Of a stretch of DNA of 11,528 nucleotides, positions 1 through 6,908 are shown one piece after another. The stretch is from Bifidobacterium breve (lineage in GTDB: Bacteria; Actinomycetota; Actinomycetes; Mycobacteriales; Mycobacteriaceae). The stretch lies in contig CAMCWJ010000056.1 of the NCBI GenBank assembly GCA_945882475.1, positions 1 to 11,528 on the forward strand, in the 5' to 3' direction. The stretch's first letter is position 1, and every line of letters starts with the position of its first letter. The position numbers and the translations under genes were made by a program. Under the pieces are notes generated by a model that was given only the letters and a program-made list of their open reading frames with translations, was not told the origin of the DNA and searched no databases.

Positions 1-1365
1 CTTCAGACTCTGATCGCGGAACTCGGCGACGCCCTGCCCGTGGGCGTGGTCGTCACCGACCCGGAAATACGTGCCTCCTACCGCCACGACTGGGCCAGGG
101 ACCCGGCCGCCGGCACGCCACTGGCGGTGGTCCGGCCAACCTCTACCGAGCAGGTGCAGGCAACGCTGCGCTGGGCCAGCGCCCACCGCGTCCCGGTGGT
201 ACCGCGCGGCGCGGGCACCGGACTATCCGGCGGGGCCAGTGCCGTCGACGGCGGGATCGTGCTGTCGACCGAGAAGATGCGTGAGATCACCGTCGACCCG
301 GTCACCCGGACCGCCGTCGCGCAACCCGGCCTGCTCAACGCCGAGGTCAAGAAAGCCGTTGCCGCCCAGGGCCTCTGGTATCCGCCGGATCCGTCGTCGT
401 ATGAGATCTGCAGTATCGGCGGCAATATCGCCACCAACGCCGGTGGCCTGTGCTGTGTCAAGTACGGCGTCACCACCGACTACGTACTTGGCCTGGAGGT
501 GGTACTCGCCGACGGCACCGCGGTACGCCTGGGCGGGCCGCGCCTCAAGGACGTCGCCGGGCTGAGCCTGACCAAACTGTTCGTTGGCAGCGAGGGCACT
601 CTCGGGGTGATCACCGAGGTGACACTGCGCCTACTACCGCCCCAGCACAGCGCGGCCACTGTCGTCGCAACCTTCGATTCGGTGGAGGCCGCCGCGAGTT
701 CGGTGGTGACCATCACCGGCCGGATCCGGCCCTCGATGCTCGAATTCATGGACTCCGTGGCCATCAATGCCGTTGAGGACAAACTGCGGATGGGCCTGGA
801 CCGGGGTGCCGCAGCGATGATGGTGGCCGCCTCCGACGACCGCGGCGCGGCCGGCGCCGACGATGCCGCCTACATGGCGCAGGTGTTCACCGAAGCCGGT
901 GCCACCGAATGTTTCTCGACGTCCGACCCGGCCGAGGGAGAGGCGTTCGTCGCGGCCCGGCGATACGCCATCCCGGCAGGCGAGGCCAAGGGGTCGTTAC
1001 TGCTCGAGGATGTCGGAGTGCCCCTGCCCGCACTGGCCGACCTGGTTGCCGGGGTGGGCAAGATCGCCGCCGACGCCGGCCTGACGATCTCGGTGATCGC
1101 GCACGCCGGTGACGGCAACACCCACCCGCTGATCGTCTACGACGCGTCCGACGCGGCCATGACCGAACGTGCGCATCGGGCGTTCGGCGACATCATGGAC
1201 CTCGCGGTGTCCCTCGGCGGGACGATCACCGGCGAACACGGGGTGGGCCGGCTCAAGAAAGCTTGGCTGCCCGGGCAGTTGGGACCGGAGGCAATGGACC
1301 TCAACCGGCGGATCAAGGTCGCACTGGACCCCGATGGCATCCTCAACCCCGGAGCGGTGATGTGA
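1..1365 (+). CDS. FAD-linked oxidase, GlcD/D-lactate dehydrogenase type (5' end cut by window edge)
   Basis: A flavoprotein of the VAO/GlcD family, which oxidises D-2-hydroxy acids such as glycolate or D-lactate to 2-oxo acids. The frame is open from base 1 and reads LQTLIAELGDALP before a GTG at 40, so the true start probably lies just outside; the visible 454 residues are close to the usual family length. Counting from the GTG at 40: the FAD-binding loop PRGAGTGLSGGA is near residues 55-66, SIGGNIATNAGG at 125-136, and GSEGTLGVITEV at 183-194. The C-terminal HAGDGNTH (H355, H362) and GEHGVG (E399, H400) are the His/Glu substrate and metal-site motifs. It is followed after 69 bases by the CYP130-like gene, the same pairing as Rv1257c/Rv1256c in M. 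tuberculosis. The family is secure; the exact substrate cannot be read from sequence. Confidence 0.9.
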   Translation, partial: LQTLIAELGDALPVGVVVTDPEIRASYRHDWARDPAAGTPLAVVRPTSTEQVQATLRWASAHRVPVVPRGAGTGLSGGASAVDGGIVLSTEKMREITVDPVTRTAVAQPGLLNAEVKKAVAAQGLWYPPDPSSYEICSIGGNIATNAGGLCCVKYGVTTDYVLGLEVVLADGTAVRLGGPRLKDVAGLSLTKLFVGSEGTLGVITEVTLRLLPPQHSAATVVATFDSVEAAASSVVTITGRIRPSMLEFMDSVAINAVEDKLRMGLDRGAAAMMVAASDDRGAAGADDAAYMAQVFTEAGATECFSTSDPAEGEAFVAARRYAIPAGEAKGSLLLEDVGVPLPALADLVAGVGKIAADAGLTISVIAHAGDGNTHPLIVYDASDAAMTERAHRAFGDIMDLAVSLGGTITGEHGVGRLKKAWLPGQLGPEAMDLNRRIKVALDPDGILNPGAVM

Positions 1366-1398
1366 GGGCTCGATCGTCGCAGATCTAGGCAGCCGGGT

Positions 1399-1434
1399 TT
1401 GACATTCCACGTGCCGGTGCCCTAGGACCAAGGC
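1399..1434 (+). promoter_or_regulatory. Candidate promoter of the P450 gene, possibly leaderless
   Basis: A perfect TTGACA (-35) lies at 1399-1404. It is followed by an 18-base spacer and TAGGAC at 1423-1428, a partial match to the mycobacterial -10 TANNNT. A start site about 7 bases downstream would fall on the A of the ATG at 1435, giving a leaderless mRNA. The competing reading is AGGA at 1424-1427 as a ribosome binding site 7 bases before the ATG, with transcription starting farther upstream. A CACGTG palindrome sits in the spacer at 1409-1414. Confidence 0.4.
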
Positions 1435-2655
1435 ATGACAGTGGATGCATCTCACCGGGCAGGCTTCGAACTTCGCGGCGGCCAGAGTTGGGCCGACCCC
1501 TGGCCGATGTACGCCGCGCTGCGCGATCACGACCCGATGCATCACGTGGGCGTGGGCGATTACTGGGTGATGTCCCGGCACGCCGACATCTGGGCGGCGG
1601 CCCGCGACCACGAGACCTTCTCCTCCGCGCGCGGCCTCACCGTCGCCTACAACGAACTCGAACTGATCGGCCTGGTCGACAACCCGCCGATGGTGATGCA
1701 GGATCCGCCGGTCCACACTGCATTCCGCAAGCTGGTGGCCCGTGGCTTCACCCCGCGCCAGGTCGAGGCGGTCGAGCCCAAGGTGCGCGAGTTCGTGATC
1801 GAGCGCATCGAACGGCTCCGCGCCGCCGGGGGCGGCGACATCATCGCGGAGTTGTTCAAGCCGCTGCCGTCGATGGTCGTCGCACACTACCTCGGGGTAC
1901 CCGACGAGGACCGTGCGCGGTTCGACGGCTGGACCGACGCGATCGTCGCGGCCAGCGCCAATGGCCCCGGCGGGGTTGCCAGCGTGGGCGACGCGGTGGG
2001 GTCGATGATGGGCTACTTTGCCGAACTGATCGAACGGCGCCGCCGCGACCCGGGTGACGACACCGTCTCACACCTGGTGGCGGCAGGCGTCGGCGCCGAC
2101 GGCGACATCGCCGGAACGCTGTCCATCCTCGCCTTCACCTTCACGATGGTGACCGGTGGAAACGACACCACCACCGGATTGCTCGGCGGCGCAGTGCAAT
2201 TGCTGCACCGCTACCCCGAACAGCGCCAGCTGCTGGCCGAACAACCTGACCTGATCGCAGACGCCATCGAGGAGTTCCTGCGCCTGACGTCACCGGTACA
2301 GGGTCTGGCCCGGACCGTCACCCGCGATGTCACGGTCGCCGACACCACCGTCCCGGCGGGCCGCAAGGTCCTGTTGCTGTACGGCTCGGCCAACCGCGAT
2401 GAGCGTCAGTATGGACCGGATGCCGGCGAACTTGACGTGACCCGGCGACCGCGCAACATCCTGACCTTCAGCCACGGCGCGCACCACTGCCTGGGCGCAG
2501 CGGCAGCGCGGATGCAGTCGCGCGTCGCGCTGACCGAACTGCTGGCCCGCTGCCCGAACTTCGAGGTCGACGAGGCCGGAATCGTCTGGGCCGGGGGCAG
2601 TTACGTGCGCCGACCGGTGTCGGTTCCGGTGCGGGTGGCCGGCCCGGGCGGCTAG
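1435..2655 (+). CDS. cyp130: Cytochrome P450, CYP130-like
   Basis: A soluble bacterial P450 monooxygenase of 406 residues, the usual size for the class. It activates oxygen at a heme using electrons from ferredoxin and ferredoxin reductase, neither of which is encoded here. All three signatures are present: I-helix GGNDTT at residues 241-246, the K-helix ExxR pair as E280 and R283 in EEFLRL, and the heme loop FSHGAHHCLG at 345-354 with Cys352 as thiolate ligand. The N-terminus has no membrane anchor. The CYP130 assignment rests on similarity as I recognise it and on the neighbouring FAD oxidase and acyltransferase, matching the Rv1256c locus. The physiological substrate of CYP130 is not established to my knowledge. 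The first of two small genes begins 8 bases after its stop, suggesting co-transcription. In M. tuberculosis a TetR regulator lies beside this gene; none is seen here. Confidence 0.88.
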   Translation: MTVDASHRAGFELRGGQSWADPWPMYAALRDHDPMHHVGVGDYWVMSRHADIWAAARDHETFSSARGLTVAYNELELIGLVDNPPMVMQDPPVHTAFRKLVARGFTPRQVEAVEPKVREFVIERIERLRAAGGGDIIAELFKPLPSMVVAHYLGVPDEDRARFDGWTDAIVAASANGPGGVASVGDAVGSMMGYFAELIERRRRDPGDDTVSHLVAAGVGADGDIAGTLSILAFTFTMVTGGNDTTTGLLGGAVQLLHRYPEQRQLLAEQPDLIADAIEEFLRLTSPVQGLARTVTRDVTVADTTVPAGRKVLLLYGSANRDERQYGPDAGELDVTRRPRNILTFSHGAHHCLGAAAARMQSRVALTELLARCPNFEVDEAGIVWAGGSYVRRPVSVPVRVAGPGG

Positions 2656-2663
2656 TCCGGACC

Positions 2664-2921
2664 ATGGCGGGACGTCGAACCCTGCACGACGAGCCGTGGT
2701 CGTGGACCCTCGACCAGACGGCCGGGGGGTTGATCCTGACAGTGGTCTGCGGATCGGTCGGACTCTATGAGGTGACGGTGGTCCTCGAACCCGACGAGGT
2801 TCGGGCGTGGCAGCGATCCGGCCCGGCAGGCATTCAACCGCTTGTCGAGGCCATCCAGAAGGATGGAACCGGCGAGACATTCGCCGGTCGCCACCGGCCT
2901 GATCTGCGCCCTGATGACTGA
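2664..2921 (+). CDS. Small conserved-looking hypothetical protein (85 aa)
   Basis: I do not recognise a named family. The protein is acidic and soluble with no signal peptide or membrane segment. WSWTL at residues 12-16 and the beta-rich stretch TVVCGSVGLYEVTVVL at 26-41 look like a conserved core, followed by an amphipathic helix (around 43-65) and a basic tail FAGRHRPDLRPDD. From memory, similar short proteins with a W.W.L and a GLYEV motif occur in other actinobacteria, but I cannot verify that here. It starts 8 bases after the P450 stop, and its end overlaps the next start in ATGACTGA, so the three genes are probably one transcript. There is no strong Shine-Dalgarno sequence, consistent with translational coupling. 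A role linked to the P450 is only an inference from position. Confidence 0.7.
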   Translation: MAGRRTLHDEPWSWTLDQTAGGLILTVVCGSVGLYEVTVVLEPDEVRAWQRSGPAGIQPLVEAIQKDGTGETFAGRHRPDLRPDD

Positions 2922-3399
2922 CCCGCACCTGGACGCACTCCTGTTACAGGTGGCGAACTCATCGCGAAGACTCAGCCTGACAATGGGTTTCACCGCTGTG
3001 CTGTGCGTACTCATCGCAGCCGGGATCGCCTCTGACGCCACGGTATGGACCAGTGGGTGGGGGTGGCGACTCGGCGGCGCCGTCGGCGTCGCGTCCTTCG
3101 CAGCCGCCGCCGCGGCACTCGGCTACGGAGCCCTGCGCCGTCAGCGTCGCCATATCGGCGGATTGCGGCGCACCCTGCTCGATGACCCGGAACGCATCCG
3201 GTCCATCCGCCTTCTCGTCGCCCGGGCCGGGCCCTATGCGTCCTGGTCGCTCGACGACGGTTCGGCCACGGCCGGATTGCACGTGTTCGTGGCCGACGAC
3301 GCCGGGCGCGCCTGGGTCCTGCCGGTTTCCCGGTCTGATGCCGCAGAAGTCATCGGCGGCCTCGCCGAACGCTGCCCGCAGGCATCGGTCGACCCTTAA
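2914..3399 (+). CDS. Small membrane protein of unknown function (161 aa)
   Basis: I do not recognise the family. Starting at the ATG at 2914 gives a 161-residue protein that begins MTDPHLDALL. Two hydrophobic segments are visible, about residues 22-40 and 52-74. They are followed by a strongly basic RRQRRH cluster at 75-80, which by the positive-inside rule places the 75-161 tail in the cytoplasm. That tail is mixed alpha/beta, with VFVADDAGRAWVLPVSR (125-140) as its most distinctive part. An upstream in-frame ATG at 2842 would add 24 residues inside the previous gene; I prefer 2914 because it overlaps the previous stop by 8 bases, a normal coupled arrangement. The stop TAA shares the TTAA at 3396-3399 with the opposing acyltransferase. 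Confidence 0.72.
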   Translation: MTDPHLDALLLQVANSSRRLSLTMGFTAVLCVLIAAGIASDATVWTSGWGWRLGGAVGVASFAAAAAALGYGALRRQRRHIGGLRRTLLDDPERIRSIRLLVARAGPYASWSLDDGSATAGLHVFVADDAGRAWVLPVSRSDAAEVIGGLAERCPQASVDP

Positions 3400-4532
3400 T
3401 CACGCACCCGGGTGAACCGGTGCAGCAGCCAGGCCACCGGGATGCTCAGCGCGAGCGTCACCACGAACAGTGCCGGCATCGAACCGGTGTAGACCCGCCA
3501 CCGCAGAACCTCAACCATGGCGATCTCCATCACGATCAGGTGCACCAGGAAGATCTCGTAGGAGATCTCGCCCAACCACACCATCGGCCGGCTACTCAAC
3601 ATCGCTGAGTACCAACCGGAGTCACCCAGCGCCAGTGGCGCCACCATCAGCGTCGCGATAAACGCGTAGAAGAAGATCTTCACGATCGCCTGGGCCAATC
3701 CACTGGGAGAGGTCGTCGCCTCGCCCGCGATCGGTGTGGCGGCGATGAAGAAACACACCACCGCCAGGGGCACCGCGACGTACCACGGGCAGCGGACCCC
3801 CATGGCAGCCAGCACCGCCAGCACCATGCCGCCGATGAACCACGCCAGGTAACCGGGCAACCACAGTCGGGCGCCGTCGGGCAGGTTATCGACGGAGTGC
3901 ACATAGACCATCCAGGCCGGGCTGATGAGCGCCATCCCGCCGAGGCCGGCCAACAGCAACCCGGGCCGCCAACGCCGGCCGCACAGCACCACCAGTAGCA
4001 GGTAGGCCAGCAATGGCAGAACCAGATAGAACGCCACCTCCACCGCGAGGCTCCACATCTGGGTGAGGCCCTGATGGATGTGGGAGAAGATGTAGCCGTC
4101 GGTGTAGATCTGGGTCAGGGTGAGATTGCGCAACAGGCCCATCGGGGTGTGTCCCGGATTGGGACCGGCATCGCGAAAGTGGTAGATCACGAACGCGATC
4201 AGCACCGTCACGATGTAGGCCGGCATGATCCGACGCACCCGGTGCCAGGCGTAGCGACGCAGCGACGGGCCCGGCGAACCGGCCGCGGCCGCCCGCACCC
4301 ATGGGCCGAACAACAGGAAACCCGAGAGCACGAAGAAGATCGGCACGCCGATCTCCATCCGCGCGAAGACAAGTCCGGCGTAGCCGTGGGTGTACTTTCC
4401 CGTCGTGTAGGCGGCGTGGGTAGCCACCACCAGAATCGCAGCCAATGCGCGGACGCCGGTGAGAGACGGAACCCGTCCGGCGCGCGCAGCTGACTCCGGA
4501 GCGCCCCGCTCGACTGCGCGGCGATGCGTCAC
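3396..4532 (-). CDS. Integral membrane acyltransferase (acyltransferase family 3)
   Basis: A multi-pass O-acyltransferase of the OafA/NodX type that moves an acyl group, often from acyl-CoA, onto a carbohydrate or lipid at the membrane. About ten hydrophobic segments span its 378 residues. Family hallmarks are the early VVATHA with the conserved His39 in TM1, GVPIFFVLSGFLL at 62-74, RIMPAYI at 101-107, WSLAVEVAFY at 160-169, and GEISYEIFLVH with His331 near the C-terminus. Translation begins at GTG (bases 4532-4530), overlapping the helicase stop as GTGA, so it is the second gene of that operon. It corresponds in position to Rv1254. The acceptor is unknown; cell-envelope glycans or glycolipids are a reasonable guess in a mycobacterium. 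Nothing looks truncated. Confidence 0.88.
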   Translation of the reverse strand: MTHRRAVERGAPESAARAGRVPSLTGVRALAAILVVATHAAYTTGKYTHGYAGLVFARMEIGVPIFFVLSGFLLFGPWVRAAAAGSPGPSLRRYAWHRVRRIMPAYIVTVLIAFVIYHFRDAGPNPGHTPMGLLRNLTLTQIYTDGYIFSHIHQGLTQMWSLAVEVAFYLVLPLLAYLLLVVLCGRRWRPGLLLAGLGGMALISPAWMVYVHSVDNLPDGARLWLPGYLAWFIGGMVLAVLAAMGVRCPWYVAVPLAVVCFFIAATPIAGEATTSPSGLAQAIVKIFFYAFIATLMVAPLALGDSGWYSAMLSSRPMVWLGEISYEIFLVHLIVMEIAMVEVLRWRVYTGSMPALFVVTLALSIPVAWLLHRFTRVRD

Positions 4533-6244
4533 TGCGGTCTGCGCCGGGGCTTCCCGCCGGAGGGCGGCCGCGAGCCGAACGACGCACTGCCGCGGTCGGG
4601 TTTCAGGTCGATCAGCACACCCGAGATCCGAGTCTTCTCAAGGGCTTTCAGGGTGGCCTTGGGTAGCTTGGCCGGCAGTTCCACCAGCGAGAAATCGCTC
4701 TTGATGGTGATGTGTCCGAAGTCGCTGCGGTGCAGGTTGCCCTCGTTGGCGATGGCCCCGACTATCGATCCGGGCCCCACCTTGTGCTTCTTGCCGACCG
4801 CAATGCGGTACGTCGTCAGGTCGTCGCGGGTCTTGCGGGCCGGGCGATCCGGACGCTCGTCGTGGCGCCGCTCGCTCGGCGCCGAGGGCGGCGGTTCGGT
4901 CATCAGGAACTCCGCGCCGTCGCGGGACTGCAGCGCCAACGCGGCGGCGATATCGGCCATCGGGACGTCGTTGTCGCGTTCGTAGTCCTCGATGAGGCGG
5001 CGGAACATGTCGAAGCCCGGGGCCCGCAGCGCCTCGGTGATCGAGTCGCGGAACTTCTCCACCCGCTGGGCGTTGACATCCTCGACCGAGGGCAGTTGCG
5101 TCTCGATGACGTTCTGCCGGGTGACCTTCTCGATTGACTTGAGCAGATGCCGCTCGCGCGGTGAGACGAACAGCAGCGCGGTGCCCGACCGGCCGGCCCG
5201 GCCGGTACGGCCGATGCGGTGCACGTAGGACTCCGGATCGTGCGGGATGTCGTAGTTCAGCACGTGGGAAATGCGTTCGACGTCAAGGCCTCTGGCGGCG
5301 ACGTCGGTAGCCACCAGGATGTCCACACTGCCGTCCTTGAGCGCGGCGATGGTCCGCTCGCGCTGGGCCTGGGCAATGTCGCCGTTGATCGCGGCGGCGG
5401 AAAAGCCTCGCGCGCGCAGCTTTTCGGCCACCTCCTCGGTGGCCTGCTTGGTGCGGACGAACACGATCATCGCCTCGAACGGCTCGACCTCGAGGACCCG
5501 GGTCAGTGCATCCATCTTCCGCGGACCGGCCACCTGGATGTAGCGCTGGGTGATGTTCTCGGCGGTGGCCGTCTTGGATTTGACCGTCACCTCGACCGGG
5601 TCGTGCAGATACTTGCTGGTGATCTTGCGGATCGCCGGCGGCATGGTGGCCGAGAACAGCGCAACCTGTTTGTACTCCGGGGTGTCGGCGAGGATGCGCT
5701 CGACATCCTCGGCGAAGCCCATCTGCAGCATCTCGTCGGCCTCATCGAGCACGAGGTAGTCCAGATGCGAGAGGTCCAGGGTGCCGCGCTCAAGGTGGTC
5801 GATGACCCGTCCCGGCGTGCCGACGACGATATGCGCCCCGCGCCGCAGGCCTGCCAGCTGCACGGTGTAGGACTGCCCGCCGTAGATCGGCAGCACAGTG
5901 ATCTGCGGCAGGTGCGCCCCGTAGCGACTGAACGCCTCGGCGACCTGCAGCGCCAGTTCACGGGTCGGGGCGAGCACCAGTGCCTGGGTGATCTTGCTGG
6001 CGGTGTCGATGCGGGACAGGATCGGTATCGCGAACGCGGCGGTCTTGCCGGTTCCGGTCTGGGCCAGACCGACCACGTCCGATCCGGCCAGCAATGCCGG
6101 GATGGTGGCGGCCTGAATCGGCGACGGCGTCTCGTAGCCGACGTCGAGCACCGCCTGCAGCACCGCGGGATGAATCTGCAGTTCGGCGAATGTGGCAGCG
6201 GGTCCGACGGCGGGCTCGGCTGCGCCGTCTTCCGGGGGTGTCAT
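4529..6244 (-). CDS. deaD: ATP-dependent DEAD-box RNA helicase (DeaD/CsdA type)
   Basis: Unwinds structured RNA using ATP, with likely roles in ribosome assembly and RNA decay at low temperature. Its 571 residues carry the full motif set: Q motif SPIQAATIP at 41-49, Walker A AQTGTGKT at 61-68, PTRELALQ at 93-100, GTPGRV at 142-147, DEAD at 167-170, SAT at 198-200, IVFVRTK at 260-266, ATDVAARGLDV at 312-322 and HRIGRTGRAGR at 342-352. After a charged linker (about 450-475), residues 478-547 form a DbpA-type RNA-binding domain (YRIAVGKKHKVGPGSIVGAI, then ITIKSDFSLVELP), followed by an Arg/Gly/Pro-rich tail. This architecture marks the CsdA/DeaD subgroup rather than RhlE. The ATG at 6244 follows a TAGACT -10 closely. 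The stop overlaps the acyltransferase start. It matches Rv1253 in order. Confidence 0.95.
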   Translation of the reverse strand: MTPPEDGAAEPAVGPAATFAELQIHPAVLQAVLDVGYETPSPIQAATIPALLAGSDVVGLAQTGTGKTAAFAIPILSRIDTASKITQALVLAPTRELALQVAEAFSRYGAHLPQITVLPIYGGQSYTVQLAGLRRGAHIVVGTPGRVIDHLERGTLDLSHLDYLVLDEADEMLQMGFAEDVERILADTPEYKQVALFSATMPPAIRKITSKYLHDPVEVTVKSKTATAENITQRYIQVAGPRKMDALTRVLEVEPFEAMIVFVRTKQATEEVAEKLRARGFSAAAINGDIAQAQRERTIAALKDGSVDILVATDVAARGLDVERISHVLNYDIPHDPESYVHRIGRTGRAGRSGTALLFVSPRERHLLKSIEKVTRQNVIETQLPSVEDVNAQRVEKFRDSITEALRAPGFDMFRRLIEDYERDNDVPMADIAAALALQSRDGAEFLMTEPPPSAPSERRHDERPDRPARKTRDDLTTYRIAVGKKHKVGPGSIVGAIANEGNLHRSDFGHITIKSDFSLVELPAKLPKATLKALEKTRISGVLIDLKPDRGSASFGSRPPSGGKPRRRPQ

Positions 6245-6253
6245 TGCCCGTGA

Positions 6254-6259
6254 AGTCTA
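6254..6259 (-). promoter_or_regulatory. Candidate -10 element for deaD
   Basis: On the minus strand this reads TAGACT, a good match to the mycobacterial SigA -10 TANNNT. Nine bases separate it from the ATG at 6244, so transcription would start only about 2-4 bases before the start codon. No Shine-Dalgarno sequence precedes the ATG, consistent with a near-leaderless message. No TTGACA-like -35 is visible at the right distance. Confidence 0.45.
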
Positions 6260-6301
6260 GGCCGGTGCGCGTCGAAGCGCGCCGCCCGGGGCGGCTGACG
6301 G

Positions 6302-6307
6302 TACCGT
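6302..6307 (+). promoter_or_regulatory. Candidate -10 element for lprE
   Basis: TACCGT fits TANNNT and ends 8 bases before the GTG at 6316, so a transcript would begin at or within about two bases of the start codon. This supports 6316 as the lprE start. The spot lies in the 71-base gap between the divergent deaD and lprE starts. No clear -35 is seen, which is common in mycobacterial promoters. Confidence 0.4.
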
Positions 6308-6315
6308 GCTGCGTT

Positions 6316-6882
6316 GTGTGGGGACGGCTGGCGGCACCAGCGGCGTGCATCGCGGTGGCCGCGGGACTGGCCGGCTGCGGGTCCGGGGACTCGACGGTGT
6401 CCAAGACCCCGCTGCCCTCGACCACCACCGCCGCGACCTCCACCACCGCACCGGCACCGGCACCGGAGCCCACCCAGCCCGGCCCGCCACCGCCGGCACC
6501 GCCGCCGGACCCGTGCGCGGTCAACCTGGCAGCACCGGCGATCGCGCGGACGGTCTCGGAGCTGCCTCGCGACCCGCGCAGCCAACAGGGCTGGAACCCC
6601 GAACCGATCGCCGGCAACTACAACGAATGCGCAAAGCTGTCCGCGGTGATCGTCAAGGCCAACACCAACGCCGCCAACCCCAATACCCGCGCGGTGCTGT
6701 TCCACCTCGGCAAGTTCATCCCCACCGGGGTGCCCGACACGTTTGGGTTCACCGGAATCGACAATGCGCAGAGCACCGGCGACACCGTGGCTTTGACCTT
6801 CGCCGGCGGTCTCGGCCTGCAGAGCGTGGTGAAGTTCCGCTGGAACGGCAAGGGCGTGGAGTTGATCGGCAACATCGGCTGA
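6316..6882 (+). CDS. lprE: Lipoprotein of the LppP/LprE family
   Basis: A secreted, lipid-anchored protein of 188 residues. From GTG 6316 the N-terminus MWGRLAAPAACIAVAAGLAG followed by Cys21 is a compact lipoprotein signal with lipobox LAGC; Cys21 would be diacylated. A Pro/Thr/Ala-rich spacer spans about 31-66. The folded domain then begins with DPCAVNLAAPAIARTVSELP and contains NYNECAKLSAV; Cys67 and Cys105 could form a disulfide outside the membrane. The C-terminal VPDTFGF, STGDTVALTF and VVKFRWNGKGVELIGN segments are what I recognise as typical of the LppP/LprE family. Its position next to deaD matches Rv1252c. An alternative in-frame GTG at 6265 would give 205 residues with an Arg-rich n-region; I prefer 6316 for the shorter signal and the -10 hexamer just before it. 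Its biochemical function is unknown to me. Confidence 0.85.
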   Translation: MWGRLAAPAACIAVAAGLAGCGSGDSTVSKTPLPSTTTAATSTTAPAPAPEPTQPGPPPPAPPPDPCAVNLAAPAIARTVSELPRDPRSQQGWNPEPIAGNYNECAKLSAVIVKANTNAANPNTRAVLFHLGKFIPTGVPDTFGFTGIDNAQSTGDTVALTFAGGLGLQSVVKFRWNGKGVELIGNIG

Positions 6883-6893
6883 GTCCCCCGATG

Positions 6894-6908
6894 TGATAGA
6901 CCGGCGCG
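6894..6908 (+). promoter_or_regulatory. Candidate extended -10 promoter of the second FAD oxidase, possibly leaderless
   Basis: TG-A-TAGACC at 6894-6902 is an extended -10-like motif (TGN plus a near-TANNNT hexamer). Six bases separate it from the ATG at 6909, so a transcript would start at or beside the A of the ATG. No Shine-Dalgarno sequence is present in the 26-base gap after lprE. Read-through from lprE is the alternative source of this mRNA. Confidence 0.4.

Noticed and set aside
997..1887. 296-codon open frame on the minus strand across the first oxidase and the P450
   Set aside because: It crosses two well-supported genes and their promoter gap; its composition is His/Arg/Gly-rich as expected for a reverse-strand shadow.
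2290..2928. 212-codon open frame on the minus strand over the P450 end and the small gene
   Set aside because: Arg/Pro/Ser-rich shadow frame; the plus-strand frames have better start context and junctions.
5219..6253. 344-codon open frame on the plus strand opposite deaD
   Set aside because: It lies wholly antisense to a helicase with every motif intact; its His/Gly/Arg-rich composition is typical of a GC-rich shadow frame and no family is recognisable.
6094..6315. Long N-terminal extension of LprE back to 6094
   Set aside because: It would overlap the deaD coding region and bury the lipoprotein signal peptide 90 residues inside the protein.
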